A stretch of DNA of 64,000 nucleotides from Stereum hirsutum FP-91666 SS1. Its lineage: Eukaryota; Basidiomycota; Agaricomycetes; Russulales; Stereaceae. Of this stretch, positions 60,458-64,000 are shown one piece after another. Position 1 is the stretch's first letter. Every line of letters starts with the position of its first letter. Under the pieces are notes generated by a model. It searched no databases, was not told the DNA's origin, and saw nothing but the letters and a program-made list of their open reading frames with translations. The stretch covers positions 1-64,000 of the forward strand of contig NW_006763148.1 of assembly GCF_000264905.1 (NCBI RefSeq), read 5' to 3'. Made by a program: the position numbers and the translations under genes.

Positions 60458-62456
60458 AGCTTTGACTTGGACAGGCTGCCTGATTGGCCGCACTGCCTGG
60501 ACGCGTACGGCTGTCTAGCTGTCTATTTTCCTGCGTATAAACTCACGTTCTTATTCACTTTCGGGGAGTTGAACGTTCGGGCATTCTTATCCCTGTTTGG
60601 GTGTTCATCCGAGGCTCTGAATTCGAACGAAGCTCGAAGTTTGAACAGCCGAAGAGCCTTACTCTGTATGATCCTTCGAGCGCATGTGATGTGTAGTAAA
60701 TCTAGATCTCGCTCCATAACACCTCGAGCATGCGCTCCGTGTCATATTGCCAGAACATTAGCTTCACATTGATCGAGTGGTCGAGCTGCAGTACGTGTCG
60801 GAGACGTGTCGTGGGCCGTGGTCGTGTGCTGTTCTTGATTTTTCCCTTCATTCGAGTTGGAGTTGGGTCTTCAATCCTTTCTTCCTTACGAATAGACAGA
60901 TAATAAATGATTTGTAAACACAGGTTACTGCCGTGCTGATGGTTCAGTAAGAGTTGCAGCCGTGTTGTCATCCTAATCCGAGACAGCCGTACATTCGTCG
61001 AGATCGAGTATTGGGCCATGAAGGACCATGAACTGTCGACGTTACATGCTTTTTTCTTCCTCGTCACCTCTTCATCGACCTTCACCTTCACCCATAACTT
61101 CATCACCGCTGCCTCTTTACGGAAATTACTCCAAGCTCGTAGCATCCTTAGGTGTACCATCCCCTTTCTCGTATGCTGCATGCATCGATCCCACCTTCTC
61201 CTCCCCACTCATATCTCTCAACGTTCAAGTGGCTTTCGACATCTACAGAAGAATACAGGAATATTGCTTTAGCGGAAACGCGTGGGCCCACGTCTCAGTA
61301 CTTGAAATTTTAGTACTGCCATCTTCATATTCACTCAGCACGGAACAGTCAGTGACGATATGTAATCATTCATATATTTCGTCCTTGTATCAGCTTCTTC
61401 CTTGACGGCGGATTCAGATCCTCGTTACTGACTCCATTTTCTGTTATTTTCTTCTTTTGCAAGGAAAGTGCCAGGATCCGCGAGCTTGTGTATTTATGGG
61501 GAAATCGAGACGGGTGACATAAGAGTGGAATCATTCCACTCTCTTCCTGCAGTCGCGTGAAATGTCAGGCCTCGAGGAGGACAGTTGTATGCGAGATCGA
61601 GCTATCTTCAGTAGCATCGATGTAGATAGACCCTAAGTCAGACCTAGTTGTTAGAGTGAAAGTACTAGAGTCGTCCACCAACGGTGCCAATTCAGACCGG
61701 TGGCACTTTTAGCACTCAAAGATAATCTGATAGTAGCATGAAGTTGACTAAAGTTGTCGCCAATCGGAGTTTTCAGGATTATGAAGCTTAGGAATTCATC
61801 GATTTAGATTCTTTCGTGAGCTAGTGTTAGTGGGGAAGACGTTGTTGTAGCGTTAGTCATGCGCAGCTATGTGCGGCTGCCGAAAACGTGTGGCGCACAA
61901 GGACCAGCCTGGTGGAAAGGAATCCTGCATTTATAGCGTGGGAGAACGATGCCGCTCACGGTGGAATAGTGGAGATTAGTCCATAGAACGACCATGTAAT
62001 TATAAGCACGGGAAGGGCCACAAGTGGCAACGCCCGCCACGCCTGCCCGTGCAGCATTGACAAGATAGCAAGATAGCGGCAAATTTCACACAAAGGAATA
62101 GGACCAAGCAGCATTTTTCTATTGACAACAAAACAATAAGAGTCGGAATGGTACAAAGGAGAGAACGCAAAAATGCATAAGTAAAGAGTGTAGCTGCGAG
62201 GTCGAAACAAACACGGAGCGCAATTAAGGTCGGACACATGATGAATAGAACGGAAAAAAGGAAACACAAGAAACGGGAAAAAGAGGCAGCGACGCCAAGT
62301 GATTGCCCTGACAAAGATTATAAACCATAGAGGGTGACAAAGAGTTGCCACAGATCAGACGGGGGCTTGAAAGAACGTACAGCGTTAGATACGTCGCCAA
62401 AAAGAATTCAGAAAGAATGCCAGATGCCCGCCATTAGCGGCGACGTTAACAAGGCC
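60458..62456. other. Gene-poor stretch with one small palindrome
   Basis: A perfect 21-nt palindrome lies at 61522-61542 (AGAGTGGAAT-C-ATTCCACTCT). A 125-codon plus frame at 61028-61405 is Ser/Pro-rich and unrecognised. Nothing else is supportable. Confidence 0.35.
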
Positions 62457-62700
62457 TTACTTCTTAGCCATCTTCTTCTTCTCGGCTCTCCTACGCCTAT
62501 TGGCCGCGTCGGTCTCGAGGCCCTCGTCAATGGATCCCAGCAAGTCGTCCATGGCTACGTCAGGGAGTGTTGGAGGAGAAGCCTGAGCGTTACCGATAGT
62601 GATAGAGTCGAACTCCTCGTCGTCGAGGTTATCGATCTCCACGTAATGTTGGCGACAGAGTCCGAGGGAGAATCGACGAAGGGGCGAGTGGATTCGCGCA
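62457..62700 (-). CDS. C-terminal part of an unknown protein
   Basis: The minus frame reads RRFSLGLCRQHYVEIDNLDD, then an acidic segment (DEEFDSITIGN), PDVAMDDLLGSIDEGL, and a very basic end NRRRRAEKKKMAKK before the stop at 62457. Acidic then basic composition looks like a real C-terminus, possibly nuclear. Upstream exons should lie beyond 62700 on the minus strand, but I could not assemble them. The family is not recognised. Confidence 0.4.
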
Positions 62701-63487
62701 AGACTTTCAACTTATGGATAAGACTAAGAAGAACTTTCAGCAGGTGACATGTAGAGAAAATGTTAACGACAAGGGCGGAGAAGGGCATGAAGGCGCCTCC
62801 TCTGAGGCAGGAGACGGGCGATTTAACGTAGACGCGCAAGCATATGAGATTGAGCGCACAGACATGACGACAGAGTATGAAGAGCAGAGTTGGCAGAGTT
62901 GGAGCAAAGCAGTCGAGCAAAGCGCTTGTTGTAGACGCACCAAAATCAAATCGACAAGGTAATGACCAGAGAGCGGCGACGCTAAGGGAATGGGAGAAGG
63001 AGCCGCACACCGAAAAAATTCAAGGGCGAGCGGTGAGACACGCAGCGGAGATTGAAAAGCAATTGTAGAGGCGCACGGGCCGAAAAACAAAAAGCCGGGA
63101 GGAACAAATGACAGAGAGGGCTAGACCAGCACAGCCACCCATTCAGTCAACAAAAGTCGATCTACTGCAAAACGGAGGCAGAATACAGAACAACCTAAGA
63201 ACCCACTACTAAGTAGCGGTTATTCCAGTTCGAACGGGAGGGCCTAATCACCCGGAGCTACTTTTCAGGACTAAAAACCGCTCACAGGTAATCATATGCT
63301 ACCCCTGGATGACATAAATAGTTCAATTTTAAGTCTGTGAAAACTACGATAGGTTTAGATCGATGTCGTTGTTCTCAGCTTCAGCCACATGAACTCTCGG
63401 ATACCTCTCATTGAGATGTCGAGCACCCTCTAAGCGTCTATAGACACAATCCACCTTCCTCTCTTCAAAACGCGATTTCAGCTTATC
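62701..63487. other. Intergenic, nothing certain
   Basis: A short palindromic motif CCCACTACTAAGTAGCGG lies near 63203-63220 and resembles one near 9241-9260. No gene is supportable. Confidence 0.35.
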
Positions 63488-63935
63488 ATGGGGAAAAAAG
63501 GCAAGTCCCTAACATCTGCAGCCATAGGCAGACGTGGAACATCAGTGATGCTCGACACTACTTATCTGACTTTTGGCTATAGATGTAAAGTCGAAGAACT
63601 GTCAGACATGGAGAGAGGACAAAGGTACTCGCTGTAATGTGAAGGCCGCTCCCCGAAGCAAATTCTGCAAGGATCACGGTCAGGAGAAACAGGAGTCATA
63701 TGAAAAGTACAAGTCGGCGCACAAAAGGTATCATAAACGCCTAGAGGGTCGCAGCATCCCTTCAAAAGTGGAAATCGATCAACTTCCAACCGTCCAGATC
63801 ATATCGGATACGGAAATCTGGGTGCGCATGGTTTTGGAGGAGATACGGGCTGAGAAGACAGAACGAGAAGAGCATACCAAGAAATTTTTTGCAGGAGGTA
63901 CAGTCTTGCATTATGGTGAAGTTAATCTGTACTAA
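63488..63935 (+). CDS. Small Cys/His (DUF5763-like) zinc-binding protein
   Basis: Exon 1 is MGKK plus one base (ATG 63488). A GC-AG intron (GCAAGT at about 63501 to TATAG) leads to DVKSKNCQTWREDKGTRC. The pattern C-x10-C-x10-C-x2-H (C at NCQTW, TRCN, KFCKDH) matches the short zinc-binding module seen in DUF5763-like proteins, which carry GTRC and an AxPxSxFCxxH segment. A charged helical half follows (YKSAHKRYHKRLEGR, then EIWVRMVLEEIRAEKTEREE), ending HYGEVNLY at 63935. It is about 125 residues. Its role is unknown; it may bind nucleic acid or protein. The fragment at 1-93 looks like the same helical half. Confidence 0.55.
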
Positions 63936-64000
63936 CAGTCGTGATTCTAAAGAGGTAGGAAACAGAAAACACCGAGACCGCGTGGATAGACTAGAAGAGC

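Noticed and set aside
61028..61405. 125-codon Ser/Pro-rich frame
   Set aside because: No start context, no partner exons and an overlapping antisense frame of similar length.

Overview
The window is eukaryotic: genes are broken by many short GT-AG introns (about 40-80 nt, with CTAAC/CTGAC-type branch points), and the protein families are those of a mushroom-forming basidiomycete (Agaricomycetes): an NRPS-like adenylate-forming reductase, a DUF6534-type membrane protein, F-box-like proteins, a CsbD-like protein, a LURP-one-related protein and a fungal Helitron. I assigned gene models by reading exons and splice sites by eye, so exon edges are approximate unless stated.

Layout. 1-93 is the 3' end of a gene cut by the window edge. 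1.3-4.3 kb holds two small secreted-protein genes, each spoiled by one nonsense codon, with CsbD-like exons between them. 4.9-8.0 kb is a decayed COG3 (Golgi tethering subunit) copy. 9.7-14.0 kb is an apparently intact A-T-R adenylate-forming reductase, followed by an unknown gene (14.4-16.2 kb). 16.6-18.9 kb has two related F-box-like genes, the second frameshifted. 19.7-25.8 kb is an autonomous Helitron whose RepHel reading frame is continuous after removal of two introns; two large hairpins follow it.

28.3-48.3 kb looks like a secondary-metabolite locus: DUF6534 membrane protein (-), SAM methyltransferase (-), MFS transporter (+), P450-1 (+), UbiA-type prenyltransferase/terpene cyclase (-), P450-2 (+), P450-3 (-). 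UbiA and P450-2 share a 242-bp divergent promoter. With the reductase at 9.7-14.0 kb this could form a terpenoid or meroterpenoid pathway: acid reduction, prenylation or cyclisation, oxidation, methylation, export. Three TIR elements with TA target sites (31.2-32.4, 33.6-33.8 and 53.05-53.3 kb) are scattered through and beside it.

49.5-51.9 kb is a second decayed COG3 copy in the same orientation, so the two COG3 relics bracket the locus. 53.9-55.2 kb is a GNAT acetyltransferase; 57.9-58.8 kb an unknown gene; 59.4-60.1 kb a frameshifted LURP-one-like gene; 62.5-62.7 kb the end of an unknown gene; 63.5-63.9 kb a small zinc-finger-like gene whose C-terminal half resembles the fragment at the window start. 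I saw no rRNA, tRNA or CRISPR.
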